A stretch of 35,182 nt of DNA. It comes from Bacillota bacterium. Lineage in GTDB: Bacteria; Bacillota; GCA-003054495; Carboxydocellales; JAJZSN01. The position numbers were made by a program, and so were the translations under genes. Numbering within the stretch: position 1 is the stretch's first letter; the number at the start of each line of letters is the position of its first letter. The notes below the pieces were generated by a model that did no database searches, was not told the origin of the DNA, and saw only the letters and a list, made by a program, of their open reading frames with translations. This document shows, one piece after another, positions 1-9,235 of this stretch. The stretch is taken from positions 1-35,182 of the forward strand of contig JAJZSN010000024.1 of the NCBI GenBank assembly GCA_021849745.1, written 5' to 3'.

Positions 1-1
1 A

Positions 2-2281
2 AGTGAGCATAGGCCTGGCGGCCCTGGTGGTCAAGCCAGACCAAGTGAGCATAGGCCTGGCGGCCCTGGCGGTCAGCAAAGACCTGGCGGACCCAGACCT
101 GGTGGCCCCGGCGGTCCCGGTGGTCAACAAAGGCCTGGCGGACCCAGACCTGGTGGCCCCGGCGGTCCCGGTGGTCAACAAAGGCCTGGCGGACCAAGAC
201 CTGGTGGTCCTGGCGGCCCTGGAGGTCAGCAAAGACCTGGCGGACCCAGACCTGGCGGCCCTGGAGGCCCTGGAGGTCAGCAAAGGCCCGGCGCACCCAG
301 ACCCGGCGGTCAGCCCAGACCGGCAGCCGGAGGTCCCGGAGCACAGCAGCGGCCTGCCCAGGGACCATCCAGACCTGGACAAGGGACTCAAAAAGGGCGT
401 CCAGATAAAAATAAGGCTTTTGGACGTCCGGAAAACGATGGTTTTAATAAGAAAAATCATTATAAAAAGGGCAAAGGTGATAGAAATCAAAAAGCCCAGG
501 AAGTTATAGGAACCCTTCCACCTAAAGAGATTAAACCGATTCAAATTGGAGAAAGTATAACTGTACAGGATCTGGCCCGCAAGATGAACAAGAATGCGGC
601 CGAATTAATTAAGAAACTGATTATGTTGGGTGTTATGGCCACCATTAATCAAGAGATCGATGCTGATACCGCCGGTATTTTGGCTGGGGAATTTGGTTTT
701 GAGGTGGAGGTTCTCCCTGAAGAAACTCCTGAGGATCTCATTGAAGAAGTGGAAGATAACCCTGGGGAATTGGTTTTCAGGCCCTGTGTAGTTACAGTTA
801 TGGGTCATGTCGACCATGGTAAGACTTCATTGTTGGACGCCATTCGCCAAGCCGATGTGGTAGCCGGAGAAGCCGGTGGAATTACTCAGCATATCGGGGC
901 ATATCAGGTTGAGCATGGCGGTAAGAAAATTACTTTTCTGGATACACCCGGCCACGAAGCCTTTACGGCTATGCGGGCCCGGGGAGCCCAGGTCACTGAT
1001 ATAGCTATATTGGTAGTGGCTGCCGATGATGGGGTTATGCCTCAGACCATTGAGGCCATAAACCACGCCAAGGCTGCCAATGTACCCATTATCGTGGCCG
1101 TAAATAAGATTGATAAGCCAGGAGCTAACCCTGACCGGGTTAAACAGGAACTGACAGAACATGGACTGGTGGCTGAAGAATGGGGCGGTGACACCATTTG
1201 TGTCAACGTTTCTGCCAAGGCCAAGATGAACATTGACGACTTGCTGGAAATGATTCTTTTGGTGGCTGAGGTTCAGGATTACAAAGCCAATCCCAAGCGT
1301 TTGGCCAGGGGGACCGTGGTGGAAGCGGAACTGGATAAAGGACGCGGCCCTGTAGCTACTGTATTGGTTCAGACCGGTACTTTGAATATCGGCGACGCCG
1401 TGGTAGCAGGAACTGCTTTTGGCCGGGTGCGGGCCATGGTTGATGACAAAGGCCGCCGGGTTAAAAAGGCAGGACCTTCCACTCCAGTAGAAGTCTTGGG
1501 CCTATCAGGTGTACCTGAAGCAGGGGATGTTTTCTATGCTGTAACCGATGAGAAGATTGCCCGGGCCGTAGCTTCCAAGCGTATCAGCAAAAAGCGTGAA
1601 GAAGAAATGAAGAACACCTCTAAGGTTTCCCTTGATGACCTATTCAAACGGATCAAAGAGGGCGAGGTCAAGGACCTGAATATTATTATTAAGGCTGACG
1701 TTCAAGGTTCCATTGAGGCCCTGAAACAAGCCTTGGAACGGTTATCCACCGATGAAGTACGGGTTAAACCCATCCATGGCGGGGTTGGGGCTATCACCGA
1801 GACCGACATTATGCTGGCTTCAGCTTCCAATGCCATTATCATCGGTTTCAATGTTCGGCCTGATAATAATGCCCGTAAGGCTGCCGAGGCGGAGCAGGTG
1901 GATATCCGGTTATACCGGGTTATCTACAACGCCATTGAGGATGTCAAAGCGGCCATGGAGGGTATGCTGGATCCGGATTTGAAGGAAGTTATTCTGGGCC
2001 GGGTGGAGGTGCGTCAGACTTTCAAGGTCACCAAAGTGGGAACCATCGCCGGTTGTTATGTTCTGGAGGGTAAAATCATCCGGGATGCCCAAGTGCGGGT
2101 AATCCGGGACGGTATAGTGATTCACGAAGGTAGGCTGGATTCTTTAAAACGCTTTAAAGATGATGCCAAAGAAGTAGCCCACGGCTACGAATGCGGAGTT
2201 ACCATAGATAAATTCAATGATGTTCAGGAAGGGGATATCATTGAACCATTTACCTTCGAAGAGGTTAAACGGGAACTATAG
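2..2281 (+). CDS. infB: Translation initiation factor IF-2 (5' end cut off by window)
   Basis: IF-2 is the GTPase that brings initiator tRNA to the 30S subunit and promotes subunit joining. The reading frame is open from base 2 to the stop at 2279-2281 (759 visible residues); the real start lies before the window. Visible parts in order: a Gly/Pro/Arg/Gln repeat region (about residues 1-120), a Lys/Asn-rich linker, an IF2-N domain (about 186-240, [20 protein letters not shown]), then the GTPase with G1 GHVDHGKT (about 268-275), G3 DTPGH (about 317) and G4 NKID (about 368), then the beta-barrel and C-terminal domains up to the terminal [10 protein letters not shown]. An internal ATG at 584 would remove part of IF2-N and is not the start. 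The gene order infB-rbfA is standard. YlxP, found between the two in Bacillus subtilis, is absent. Confidence 0.97.
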   Translation, partial: SEHRPGGPGGQARPSEHRPGGPGGQQRPGGPRPGGPGGPGGQQRPGGPRPGGPGGPGGQQRPGGPRPGGPGGPGGQQRPGGPRPGGPGGPGGQQRPGAPRPGGQPRPAAGGPGAQQRPAQGPSRPGQGTQKGRPDKNKAFGRPENDGFNKKNHYKKGKGDRNQKAQEVIGTLPPKEIKPIQIGESITVQDLARKMNKNAAELIKKLIMLGVMATINQEIDADTAGILAGEFGFEVEVLPEETPEDLIEEVEDNPGELVFRPCVVTVMGHVDHGKTSLLDAIRQADVVAGEAGGITQHIGAYQVEHGGKKITFLDTPGHEAFTAMRARGAQVTDIAILVVAADDGVMPQTIEAINHAKAANVPIIVAVNKIDKPGANPDRVKQELTEHGLVAEEWGGDTICVNVSAKAKMNIDDLLEMILLVAEVQDYKANPKRLARGTVVEAELDKGRGPVATVLVQTGTLNIGDAVVAGTAFGRVRAMVDDKGRRVKKAGPSTPVEVLGLSGVPEAGDVFYAVTDEKIARAVASKRISKKREEEMKNTSKVSLDDLFKRIKEGEVKDLNIIIKADVQGSIEALKQALERLSTDEVRVKPIHGGVGAITETDIMLASASNAIIIGFNVRPDNNARKAAEAEQVDIRLYRVIYNAIEDVKAAMEGMLDPDLKEVILGRVEVRQTFKVTKVGTIAGCYVLEGKIIRDAQVRVIRDGIVIHEGRLDSLKRFKDDAKEVAHGYECGVTIDKFNDVQEGDIIEPFTFEEVKREL
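74..328 (+). repeat. 51-bp tandem repeat encoding 17-residue collagen-like units in IF-2
   Basis: In the infB frame the unit [17 protein letters not shown] (17 residues, 51 bp) starts at 74, 125, 176, 227 and 278. The first four copies are nearly identical in DNA; the fifth is degenerate ([15 protein letters not shown]). Just before it, a 42-bp unit ([14 protein letters not shown]) starts at 2 and again at 44. The encoded segment is rich in Gly-X-Y-like and Arg-Gly patterns and is probably disordered. Confidence 0.9.
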
Positions 2282-2350
2282 CATCCCGTTAAACATAGCC
2301 GGACCAGGTATCAGGGTTTCGGCGTATCAGTAGACAGTGGGGTGAGCTTT

Positions 2351-2716
2351 ATGGCTATAAATCGTGCCAACCGGGTAGCAGAGGCCATTAAAAAAGAAGT
2401 TGCCCAGATGCTAAGAGATGAACTGAAAGACCCCAGGATTGGCTTTGTAACTGTAACCTCGGTAGAGGTTTCCCCAGACCTGCGCCATGCCAAAGTTTTT
2501 TTCAGTATTTACGGCAGCGTGGAAGAAAAGCAGCAGACCTTAAAGGCCTTAAACAGCGCCCAAGGCTTTGTCCGTAGTGAATTAGGAAAAAGACTCAGGC
2601 TGCGTTACGCACCGGAAATTGTTTTCCGCTTTGACGAATCCATTGAGCATGGGGCCAGGATTATGGAACTTTTGGAAGAGGTTCAGGGTTCCAAAGGAGA
2701 TAAGACCCATGAGTAG
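2351..2716 (+). CDS. rbfA: Ribosome-binding factor A
   Basis: RbfA is a small KH-type protein that binds the 30S subunit and helps mature the 5' end of 16S rRNA. The product is 121 residues from the ATG at 2351 ([17 protein letters not shown]), typical for the family, with the conserved [18 protein letters not shown] stretch in the first half and the [19 protein letters not shown] block near the end. A GTG at 2342 is in frame, but the ATG has a GGGGTGAG ribosome binding site a few bases upstream, so I prefer it. The 3' end overlaps the nrnA start (ATG at 2709, TAG ending 2716), suggesting translational coupling. Confidence 0.95.
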   Translation: MAINRANRVAEAIKKEVAQMLRDELKDPRIGFVTVTSVEVSPDLRHAKVFFSIYGSVEEKQQTLKALNSAQGFVRSELGKRLRLRYAPEIVFRFDESIEHGARIMELLEEVQGSKGDKTHE

Positions 2717-3677
2717 TTGTCAGGAAGTGATAAGTGCTCTGGGTAAATATGATGAAATAGCGGTAGTTTGCCATGTCAACCCTGACGGTGACTGTGTCGG
2801 GTCCATGCTTGGAATGGGCCTGATTCTACAGGCTATGGGTAAAAAGGTTACTTTCATCAGCAGTGATGTAATACCCGGCGCCTATAGTTTTCTTCCGGGA
2901 AGTCAACATATCAAGGGTGTGGATAACCTGGGCGGACAGCAAGCGGTTGTATTTGTAGATTGCACCGACCCTGACCGGGCCGGGGAACAAGTGGCCCGGT
3001 CAGTTTCCGGCATCCCTTGCATTATCAACATCGACCACCATGTCAGTAACCGGCAGTTCGGTCACCTCAACCTGGTGGACCCCGAAGCCGCTGCCACCGG
3101 GGAGATAATTTACCGCTTGGCCAAAGAAATACCCCTTCCTTTGACTAAGGAAATAGCCCTTTGTTTGTACACAGCTATTGTTATGGATACTGGATCTTTC
3201 CGTTATGAAAACACTACCGGAACTACCCACCGAATTGCTGCAGAACTAGTGGATACCGGTTTGAATGTGTTTGACATTAATCGCAATTTATACGAGGATG
3301 TTCCTTTAACCAACCTGAAAGTAATTCAGTTAGGCTTAGCCGGGCTTAAAACATCTTCCTGCGGCCGGGTGGCTTGGATAACTCTCAGGGAAGAGGATAT
3401 GCGCAAAATTGACGCCGGGGATGAACACATCGACGGGTTGATTAACTATACCCGGATGATTAAAGGAGTAGAAGTAGGTATCCTTTTTCGGGAGACAGGG
3501 GAAGGGTTAATTAAAATTAGTTTTCGCTCAAAAGACCGAGTTGATGTTAACCGTTTGGCCGGGGAGTTCGGCGGTGGTGGACACCCCAGGGCCTCCGGGT
3601 GCCGAATTGCCACTTCTCTGGCCCAGGCCGAGGAACAAGTGGTGGCCGCTGCTTCCAGGCTCTTGGAGGGGTGCTAA
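2709..3677 (+). CDS. nrnA: DHH-family nanoRNase / pAp phosphatase
   Basis: NrnA degrades 2-5 nt RNA fragments and dephosphorylates 3'-phosphoadenosine 5'-phosphate. From the ATG at 2709, which overlaps the end of rbfA and has AAGGAG upstream (2695-2700), it is 322 residues, a normal family length. Visible motifs: the N-terminal [14 protein letters not shown] metal site, the DHH motif NIDHHVSN (about residue 107), [11 protein letters not shown], and the C-terminal DHHA1 signature [11 protein letters not shown] (about 288). The open frame continues upstream inside rbfA, but nothing supports a start there. NrnA between rbfA and truB is common in Clostridia. Confidence 0.93.
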   Translation: MSSCQEVISALGKYDEIAVVCHVNPDGDCVGSMLGMGLILQAMGKKVTFISSDVIPGAYSFLPGSQHIKGVDNLGGQQAVVFVDCTDPDRAGEQVARSVSGIPCIINIDHHVSNRQFGHLNLVDPEAAATGEIIYRLAKEIPLPLTKEIALCLYTAIVMDTGSFRYENTTGTTHRIAAELVDTGLNVFDINRNLYEDVPLTNLKVIQLGLAGLKTSSCGRVAWITLREEDMRKIDAGDEHIDGLINYTRMIKGVEVGILFRETGEGLIKISFRSKDRVDVNRLAGEFGGGGHPRASGCRIATSLAQAEEQVVAAASRLLEGC

Positions 3678-3684
3678 TAAACCT

Positions 3685-4617
3685 ATGGATGGGATCATCA
3701 ATGTACATAAACCTCCGGGCATGACTTCCCATGATGTGGTATCCTTTATCCGACGGACATTTCGGCAAAAAAGGGTAGGCCATACAGGGACCTTAGATCC
3801 CGGAGTGGCTGGGGTGCTGCCCATTTGTTTGGGAAAGGCCACTAGGGTCGCCCAGTTTCTCACCGACCAGGATAAGGCTTACCGGGGTGAATTGACTCTT
3901 GGCTTTACCACCGACACCCTGGACGGGTTCGGTCAATTTACCGGTGAAAAAGATGCTTCCCGGCTAACAGAGGATGAAATCCGTCAGGCCTTGGTCGGCT
4001 TCATAGGGGAGATTGAACAGATTCCTCCCATGGTTTCCGCTGTCCGGCATCAGGGGAAGAAACTTTATGAACTGGCTCGAGCGGGTGTAGAGGTAGAACG
4101 GCGGCCCCGAAAAGTTACTATTCACTCCTTGGAAATACTGGAAATAGAGGGGCTATCTACAGCTCATCCTAAGGTATCCTTTGATGTGGTCTGTTCCAAA
4201 GGAACCTATATCCGCACCTTATGTGACGATATTGGAGCCCGTCTGGGAGTAGGTGGATACATGTCCCACCTTGTCCGTACCCGTTCCGGGCCTTTTACCC
4301 TAGCCACAGCTCACCCCTTGGAGATTATAGAAGAGGCGGTCCAAACCGGGAACTACCAACAGGTGGTTTTGGCCATTGAATCAGGATTAACCCATCTGTT
4401 GTCTGTAAAAGTGTGGGACAGTGCGGTCAAGGCCGTAAGTCACGGCAATCCCCTATTCGAACCCGGTGTTGCCGAAAAACCTGAAACACTTCAAGAAGGG
4501 CAACTAATCAGATTACATGGATTGAATGAAGAGATCTTAGCAGTTGCTAAAGTAATCTTTGAACAGAAAGATAATCAAACAAAAATAATATTTCAACCAA
4601 TTGTTGTTTTTATTTAG
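3685..4617 (+). CDS. truB: tRNA pseudouridine-55 synthase
   Basis: TruB converts U55 in the T loop of tRNAs to pseudouridine. The ATG at 3685, 7 bp after the nrnA stop and preceded by GGAGGGGTG inside the end of nrnA, gives 310 residues, about the Bacillus length. It begins MDGIINVHKPPGMTSHDVV, as family members do. The catalytic Asp lies in GHTGTLDPG (Asp38). Other conserved blocks are KATRVAQFL, GEIEQIPPMVSAVRHQGKKL and the SKGTYIRTL segment. The open frame extends upstream to 3541 inside nrnA, but that extension has no homologous character. Confidence 0.96.
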   Translation: MDGIINVHKPPGMTSHDVVSFIRRTFRQKRVGHTGTLDPGVAGVLPICLGKATRVAQFLTDQDKAYRGELTLGFTTDTLDGFGQFTGEKDASRLTEDEIRQALVGFIGEIEQIPPMVSAVRHQGKKLYELARAGVEVERRPRKVTIHSLEILEIEGLSTAHPKVSFDVVCSKGTYIRTLCDDIGARLGVGGYMSHLVRTRSGPFTLATAHPLEIIEEAVQTGNYQQVVLAIESGLTHLLSVKVWDSAVKAVSHGNPLFEPGVAEKPETLQEGQLIRLHGLNEEILAVAKVIFEQKDNQTKIIFQPIVVFI

Positions 4618-4628
4618 AGGTGGGGAAG

Positions 4629-5579
4629 ATGGAAATCTATCATAACCTTGAGGAAGTTGACCTGAAGGGTACGAAGCTACTGGTGGCCCTTGGCAACTTT
4701 GACGGGGTTCATCTGGGGCACCGGCAGCTATTGGGCCAATTAGTTGCTACGGCAAGGGAGCAAGGAGTTAAGGCCGCTGTTTTAACTTTTGACCCTCATC
4801 CTTTACAGGTAATCAATCCCGAAATCAGCCCGCCCCTTTTATTGAATCCGGCGGAGAAAGCCAGACAGATAGCCTCCTTAGGGGTGGACATGCTGATTCT
4901 GGTCCCCTTTACCATAGAGTTTGCCGGTTTACCTCCGGAAGAGTTTGTTGCTAACATTCTGGTTGACAGATTAAAAGTTAACGGAATCTTCGTGGGGTGG
5001 AATTATAATTTCGGTCGGGGCGGCCGGGGTAATACAGAGTTATTAGCCGCTCTAGGGGATCAGTACGGTTTTTTTGTCCGGGTTGTCAAACCTGTTTCCT
5101 ATCAGGGGCAAGTGGTCAGTAGTACATTAATTAGGGAATTGCTACAACAAGGTGAAGTTAGCAAAGCCACTGTGTTTTTGGGTTACCGCCCATATTTCAG
5201 CGGGCTGGTGGTTCACGGTGACGCCAGGGGCAGGACTATCGGTTTCCCGACGGCCAATCTTGAACTTGCACCTAATCTAGTGAAACCGGCCAAGGGGGTC
5301 TATGCCGTTTATTTCCTGTTGGGTAATCGTATTTTAAAAGGAGTGGCCAACATCGGGGTTAAGCCAACTTTTCATCAACAGGGCCAAACCCCTAACCTTG
5401 AGGTCTTCATTTTTGATTTTGCGGGAGATATTTACGGCGAAGAAGTCAGGGTAGAGTTGGTGGCCCGAATCCGGGATGAGAAAACCTTCTCCTCCGTTGA
5501 TGAATTAATATCCCAGTTAAGGGAGGATGTTGAACAAGCCCAAATTATCCTCGCAGCAGAAAATGATGATATCTGGTAA
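4629..5579 (+). CDS. ribF: Bifunctional riboflavin kinase / FAD synthetase
   Basis: RibF phosphorylates riboflavin to FMN and adenylates FMN to FAD. The ATG at 4629 follows GAGGTGG with 5 bp spacing and gives 316 residues; an in-frame GTG at 4620 has no better site. The N-terminal nucleotidyltransferase half has GNFDGVHLGH (22-31) and TFDPHPL. The C-terminal kinase half has GRTIGFPTANL, GVYAVY and NIGVKPTF and ends in the helix SSVDELISQLREDVEQA. It starts 11 bp after truB, as in Bacillus. No FMN riboswitch precedes it, consistent with a housekeeping role. Confidence 0.96.
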   Translation: MEIYHNLEEVDLKGTKLLVALGNFDGVHLGHRQLLGQLVATAREQGVKAAVLTFDPHPLQVINPEISPPLLLNPAEKARQIASLGVDMLILVPFTIEFAGLPPEEFVANILVDRLKVNGIFVGWNYNFGRGGRGNTELLAALGDQYGFFVRVVKPVSYQGQVVSSTLIRELLQQGEVSKATVFLGYRPYFSGLVVHGDARGRTIGFPTANLELAPNLVKPAKGVYAVYFLLGNRILKGVANIGVKPTFHQQGQTPNLEVFIFDFAGDIYGEEVRVELVARIRDEKTFSSVDELISQLREDVEQAQIILAAENDDIW

Positions 5580-5625
5580 CATAAACCCGAAATCATAGAA
5601 ATATATTTAAGAAAGCTGAAAAAAC

Positions 5626-5655
5626 TTTACAACAATACATTTGTCATGATAGAAT
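5626..5655 (+). promoter_or_regulatory. Likely sigma-A promoter for the 5701-6164 gene pair
   Basis: TTTACA (5626-5631) and TAGAAT (5650-5655) are separated by 18 bp, in the 121-bp gap after ribF. This would give the small gene pair its own promoter. AAGGAG (5686-5691) sits 9 bp before the ATG at 5701. Confidence 0.5.
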
Positions 5656-5700
5656 AATACCTGTCACATACGTCCCTTAACCTGAAAGGAGACGTTGCAA

Positions 5701-5928
5701 ATGGCGAAATACTTTATCGATGGCCGTGAAGAGGAACTTAAAACCTTTGTCCGGAGAATATCCGTCATCTGTATGAGTGAAGAATTTCAGGTTCTGAAAA
5801 AGGATCTGGAGGTCATGTATTTACGGTGTAAGATGGACAATGCTCTGATGGTTGCTTTTCAAGATGCACTTTTCGCACTATTGGCCCAAGATGAAGAACC
5901 TCAGACCTTAAAATCCCAAGCGTATTGA
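5701..5928 (+). CDS. Small hypothetical protein, possible antitoxin partner
   Basis: A 75-residue protein starting MAKYFIDGREEELKTFVRR. AAGGAG lies 9 bp before the ATG at 5701, and an in-frame TTG two codons earlier is less likely. I do not recognise the family. It looks helical, with an acidic C-terminal third (LLAQDEEPQ), three internal Met and two Cys, no signal peptide and no membrane segment. It overlaps or abuts the next gene through TGATG, so the two are probably translated together. The pair is inserted between ribF and rpsO, which are usually adjacent. Because the downstream partner resembles the DUF4258/RelE-like group, an antitoxin role is possible, but nothing in this protein proves it. 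Confidence 0.65.
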   Translation: MAKYFIDGREEELKTFVRRISVICMSEEFQVLKKDLEVMYLRCKMDNALMVAFQDALFALLAQDEEPQTLKSQAY

Positions 5929-5942
5929 TGAGGTCGGGGGCT

Positions 5943-6164
5943 ATGCGAGTTATTATTACCGAACATGCTCGTAAGCGTCTTCACGATTTCCGCCAGGATA
6001 GGATAACCATAACTGATATCATCAACGCCGCTACAGGTGTACCGGGGCGAATTCCAACCGCCACCCGTTTCCGAGGCTTTTTCGCCCGGTCCGGACGCAT
6101 GTTTGACATCGTGGCCAAGGACATCCCCACCGGAAGATTGGTGATAACGGTGATAGGGAAGTAG
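5943..6164 (+). CDS. DUF4258-like small protein, possible RelE-type toxin
   Basis: A 73-residue basic protein from the ATG at 5943 (MRVIITEHARKRLHDF), with GAGG about 9 bp upstream. An overlapping ATG at 5928 would add five residues and couple it directly to the preceding stop. The pattern HARKRL, then DRITITDIINA, then MFDIVAKD and LVITVI fits the DUF4258 arrangement (H-A-R helix, second helix, two final strands), a group related to RelE/BrnT-type toxins. This is pattern recognition without a search. The stop codon is the first base triplet of a heptad-repeat array (6162-6262), so the gene end and the repeat have grown together. Confidence 0.65.
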   Translation: MRVIITEHARKRLHDFRQDRITITDIINAATGVPGRIPTATRFRGFFARSGRMFDIVAKDIPTGRLVITVIGK

Positions 6165-6262
6165 CTGATAGCTTGTAGCTTATAGCTTGGGTGCCGTTCT
6201 ATGTGGTCAAAAACCCGTAAGGAAGGCTTTCAAGCTACCAGCTATCAGCTAATAGCTAATAG
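6162..6262 (+). repeat. Heptad repeat array with inverted arms (NNAGCTA units)
   Basis: The left arm (6162-6189) is a run of 7-bp units reading TAGCTGA, TAGCTTG and so on. The right arm (6231-6262) is a run of the complementary units CAAGCTA, CCAGCTA, TCAGCTA, ATAGCTA. The two arms can pair over three to four units around a 41-bp loop. The same kind of unit recurs in three other spacers of the window. Confidence 0.8.
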
Positions 6263-6340
6263 ATCCACCAGCTCGGGAACCCGACTACTCCGACGGTTAG
6301 CTTGGCTAGTGGGGATACAAGATTAAAGGAGGTGAAGATG

Positions 6341-6610
6341 ATGACCTTAGCAACCGAAAAAAAGCAAGAGATCATTAGTAAGTATAAGCTTCATGACAAT
6401 GATACCGGTTCTCCTGAAGTACAGATTGCAATTCTTACAGAGAGAATCAACTATTTAACCGGGCACCTGAAGGAACATAAAAAAGATCACCACTCTCGGC
6501 GTGGTTTGTTAAAAATGGTAGGTCAAAGAAGGGGTTTATTAAACTACCTCAAGAACAACGACTTTGACCGTTACCGGGCCATCATTGAAAAATTAGGTCT
6601 CAGACGGTAA
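6341..6610 (+). CDS. rpsO: Small ribosomal subunit protein uS15
   Basis: S15 is a primary 16S rRNA-binding protein of the 30S platform. The product is 89 residues from the ATG at 6341, the same length as in Bacillus subtilis. It contains the nearly invariant [16 protein letters not shown] and [18 protein letters not shown] blocks and ends IEKLGLRR. The ribosome binding site AAAGGAGGTGA (6325-6335) is excellent. An ATG at 6338 directly before would add one Met and cannot be excluded. The open frame runs back to 6302, but that part lacks similarity. The spacer 6263-6340 is the natural place for an S15 autoregulatory leader; I see short GC-rich pairing (TCGGGAACCCGA) but cannot define the fold. 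Confidence 0.97.
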   Translation: MTLATEKKQEIISKYKLHDNDTGSPEVQIAILTERINYLTGHLKEHKKDHHSRRGLLKMVGQRRGLLNYLKNNDFDRYRAIIEKLGLRR

Positions 6611-6612
6611 GA

Positions 6613-6636
6613 AAGCGGGCATTTGCCCGCTTTTAT
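6613..6636 (+). terminator. Rho-independent terminator after rpsO
   Basis: GCGGGC (6615-6620), loop ATTT, GCCCGC (6625-6630), followed by TTTTATT. It lies 3 bp after the rpsO stop and separates it from pnp, which would need its own promoter or read-through. Confidence 0.88.
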
Positions 6637-6746
6637 TCATCTAAAAGTATTTTTCTTATGAATAGAAGGAAATAATATAAACAATGTCGAAAATGAAAAT
6701 GTTAAAGGAAAAATTTTCATCCATTGAGAGGAGGACCATTTAATCT

Positions 6747-9002
6747 ATGCATATTTTTAAAACCCAGGTAGGGGGTCGTACATTAACAGTAGAAATAGGG
6801 AAGTTAGCCAAACAGGCTAGCGGATCTGCTTTTTTACGTTATGGAGATACCACCATACTTTCAACAGCGGTAGCCTCCGCTGAACCTAGGGAGGGAATAG
6901 ATTTCTTCCCCCTAACTGTTGACTACGAAGAACGTCTCTATGCTGTAGGAAAGATTCCCGGTGGTTTTATTAAAAGAGAAGGTAGACCCAGTGAAAAAGC
7001 TGTTTTATCTGCCCGGTTAATTGACCGGCCTATCCGTCCCTTATTCCCGGAGGGGTTTCGTAATGATGTCCAAGTAATCAATACCGTTATGTCGGTAGAG
7101 CAGGATAATGCTCCGGAAATTACGGCCATGCTGGGAGCATCTATTGCTTTATCCATTTCGGATATTCCTTTTTTAGGACCCATTGCCGGGGTTATTGTGG
7201 GTAGGGTGGACAAACAGCTTGTTATAAACCCTACTGTGGAGCAAGCTGAAAAAAGCGACATGCACATTGTGGTAGTAGGAACCAAAGAAGCTGTAATGAT
7301 GGTGGAAGCTGGAGCCAAAGAAGTTCCTGAAGGAGAGATTCTTGAAGCCATCATGTTCGGTCATGATGAAATCAAGAGACTGGTAGCCTTTATCGAGGGC
7401 ATTCAAGCTGAGGTTGGTTTACCTATCAGAGGACAGGCTGTTTATGATGCTTTGAAAGATGATGTAACAGAGAAAATTGCCGGAATACTGGCCAATCAAT
7501 CACCCGCTGACTGGAAGGCTGCCTTTGATGAAGTCTTGGCTGCATTAGTACAACAAGCTAACCAACAGTTCAGTCGTAAAGAGATAACCACTGTATTTAA
7601 CAAAATTCTTGATTCTAATTTAATGAACAAGATTAAACCGGAAGTGGCTAATTTCGTTAATGAGGATCTTGAAAAAGCCATTCGGATTTTTGAGAAACAA
7701 GAACGTAATAATAAACTGGATTTTGTAAAGGATTTGGCCCAAAATCATTTTGTGCAAATCTATCCCGATTTTGGCAAAGTGGTGGCTAATGCTTATGGAA
7801 AGCTTGTTAAAGAACGGGTTCGCCGGATGATTATTAACGAATCAATCCGTCCTGATGGTCGTAAGCCCCAGGAAGTCCGTCCGGTTGCTTCTGAGGCTGG
7901 CTTATTACCCCGTGCCCATGGTTCAGGTTTATTTACCCGTGGTCAGACACAGGTTATGACTGTAGCTACTTTGGGCGCAGTTGGGGATGAGCAGATTCTG
8001 GACGGCCTTGGGATTGAAGAATCCAAAAGATATATGCACCATTATAACTTCCCACCTTACAGTGTAGGTGAAGCCAGACCTATGCGGGGGGCCAGCCGGC
8101 GGGATATCGGACATGGCGCTTTGGCTGAACGGGCATTGGAGCCTATGATTCCCACTGAATTAGATTTTCCTTATACCATTAGACTGGTATCAGAGGTACT
8201 GGAATCCAATGGATCCAGTTCCATGGCCAGTGTTTGTGGTAGTACCTTGGCTCTGATGGATGCCGGTGTTCCCATTGCCCGTCACGTTTCCGGGGTGGCT
8301 ATGGGTCTGATCAAAGAAGGCGATCAGGTAGTTGTTTTAACCGATATTCAGGGTATGGAAGATGCTCTGGGTGATATGGATTTCAAAGTGGCCGGGACTG
8401 ACAGAGGGGTTACCGCCATCCAGATGGATATCAAGATTGGCGGGATTGACCGGGCCATCCTGGAAAGGGCCTTGGCTCAAGCCTACGAAGGCCGGATGCA
8501 TATTATGAGCATTATGAAGGAAGCAGTTCCTGCTCCCCGGGCCGAACTTTCCCCATATGCTCCCAGAATTATCTCCTTTAGCATCGATCCTGATAAAATT
8601 CGTACCGTTATCGGGGCCGGCGGTAAAACCATCAAGAAGATTATTGATGAGACCGGGGTTAAGATTGATATCGAGGATGACGGACGCGTCTTTATCGCTG
8701 CTGTAGATATGGAGGCAGGCCAGCGGGCGTTGAAAATGATTCAAGATCTTATTGAAGATGTGGAAGTTGGCAAAACCTATCTGGGTAAGGTCATGCGGAT
8801 TATGGATTTTGGAGCCTTCGTTGAAGTGTTGCCCGGCAAGGAAGGTTTGGTTCACATTTCCCAGTTAGCCGAGCAGCGGGTTAACAAAGTTGATGATGTA
8901 GTGTCCGTTGGTGATGAAATCGTGGTTAAGGTTATCAAGATTGATGAACAAGGACGGGTTAACCTTTCTCGCAAAGCGGTGCTGCAGGAACAGAAGCAGT
9001 AG
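6747..9002 (+). CDS. pnp: Polyribonucleotide nucleotidyltransferase (PNPase)
   Basis: PNPase degrades RNA 3' to 5' by phosphorolysis and is a core member of the RNA-decay machinery. The 751-residue product has the full layout: a first RNase PH domain, an all-helical linker, a second RNase PH domain with the catalytic acidic stretch [16 protein letters not shown] (about residue 535), a KH domain with [11 protein letters not shown] (about 620) and an S1 domain (about 674-745) with [18 protein letters not shown]. The start ATG at 6747 follows GAGAGGAGG at a longish spacing of about 13 bases. A weak AT-rich inverted repeat (ATGAAAAT 6693-6700 and ATTTTCAT 6713-6720) lies in the leader. The order rpsO-pnp is conserved widely. 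Confidence 0.97.
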   Translation: MHIFKTQVGGRTLTVEIGKLAKQASGSAFLRYGDTTILSTAVASAEPREGIDFFPLTVDYEERLYAVGKIPGGFIKREGRPSEKAVLSARLIDRPIRPLFPEGFRNDVQVINTVMSVEQDNAPEITAMLGASIALSISDIPFLGPIAGVIVGRVDKQLVINPTVEQAEKSDMHIVVVGTKEAVMMVEAGAKEVPEGEILEAIMFGHDEIKRLVAFIEGIQAEVGLPIRGQAVYDALKDDVTEKIAGILANQSPADWKAAFDEVLAALVQQANQQFSRKEITTVFNKILDSNLMNKIKPEVANFVNEDLEKAIRIFEKQERNNKLDFVKDLAQNHFVQIYPDFGKVVANAYGKLVKERVRRMIINESIRPDGRKPQEVRPVASEAGLLPRAHGSGLFTRGQTQVMTVATLGAVGDEQILDGLGIEESKRYMHHYNFPPYSVGEARPMRGASRRDIGHGALAERALEPMIPTELDFPYTIRLVSEVLESNGSSSMASVCGSTLALMDAGVPIARHVSGVAMGLIKEGDQVVVLTDIQGMEDALGDMDFKVAGTDRGVTAIQMDIKIGGIDRAILERALAQAYEGRMHIMSIMKEAVPAPRAELSPYAPRIISFSIDPDKIRTVIGAGGKTIKKIIDETGVKIDIEDDGRVFIAAVDMEAGQRALKMIQDLIEDVEVGKTYLGKVMRIMDFGAFVEVLPGKEGLVHISQLAEQRVNKVDDVVSVGDEIVVKVIKIDEQGRVNLSRKAVLQEQKQ

Positions 9003-9027
9003 TTTCTTTCCAGGAATTTTAAAATAA

Positions 9028-9083
9028 TTGTTCAAAAGGAGCCGAATCAGGGGTATGGCCCTGGTTTGGCATACTTTGAACAG
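9028..9083 (+). ncRNA. Long stable hairpin in the pnp 3' spacer
   Basis: GCCGAATCAGGG (9041-9052) pairs with CCCTGGTTTGGC (9059-9070) over 12 bp, including two G-U pairs, around a 6-nt loop. An outer stem TGTTCAAA (9029-9036) pairs with TTTGAACA (9075-9082), separated from the inner stem by a 4x4 internal loop. The two wobble pairs mean the helix is stronger as RNA than as a DNA palindrome. No U-tract follows, so it is not itself a terminator. It may protect the pnp 3' end or be part of a small RNA. Confidence 0.55.
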
Positions 9084-9092
9084 GACTTTGAT

Positions 9093-9118
9093 AAACCGAT
9101 ATAAATCGGTTTATTTTC
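9093..9118 (+). terminator. Terminator after pnp
   Basis: AAACCGAT (9093-9100), loop ATAA, ATCGGTTT (9105-9112), followed by ATTTTC. The stem is perfect, though moderately AT-rich with a short U-tract. Confidence 0.7.
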
Positions 9119-9146
9119 ATGCTACAGGAATTTATATTTTCCACTC

Positions 9147-9235
9147 TTGTAGAAAATTCGGCGGAATGTAGTATAGTGCGCATCCCTTGCGGGTGAAAAG
9201 GTGCACGCAGCGGAACAAACGATGCGCACCTTTTT
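9147..9235 (+). promoter_or_regulatory. Possible attenuator or short terminated RNA upstream of sleB
   Basis: TTGTAG (9147-9152) and TAGTAT (9169-9174), 16 bp apart, could be a promoter. Downstream, GTGCGCATC (9176-9184) is a perfect 9-bp complement of GATGCGCAC (9221-9229). AAAAGGTGC (9196-9204) can instead pair with GCACCTTTT (9226-9234), a terminator-like hairpin ending in five T. The two pairings share bases 9226-9229 and exclude each other, as in attenuators. If transcription starts at the proposed promoter, the first arm would be only partly transcribed, so the switch idea is uncertain. It matches no riboswitch class I know. Confidence 0.35.

Noticed and set aside
3-509. Long open frame at the very start encoding a Leu/Ala/Val/Asp-rich repeat protein
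   Set aside because: It is frame +1 of the infB repeat region. The frame beginning at base 2 runs without a stop into IF2-N and the GTPase domain, so that one is coding.
6693-6720. ATGAAAAT/ATTTTCAT inverted repeat in the pnp leader
   Set aside because: Only 8 AT-rich pairs with a 12-nt loop in AT-rich sequence; weak and likely by chance.
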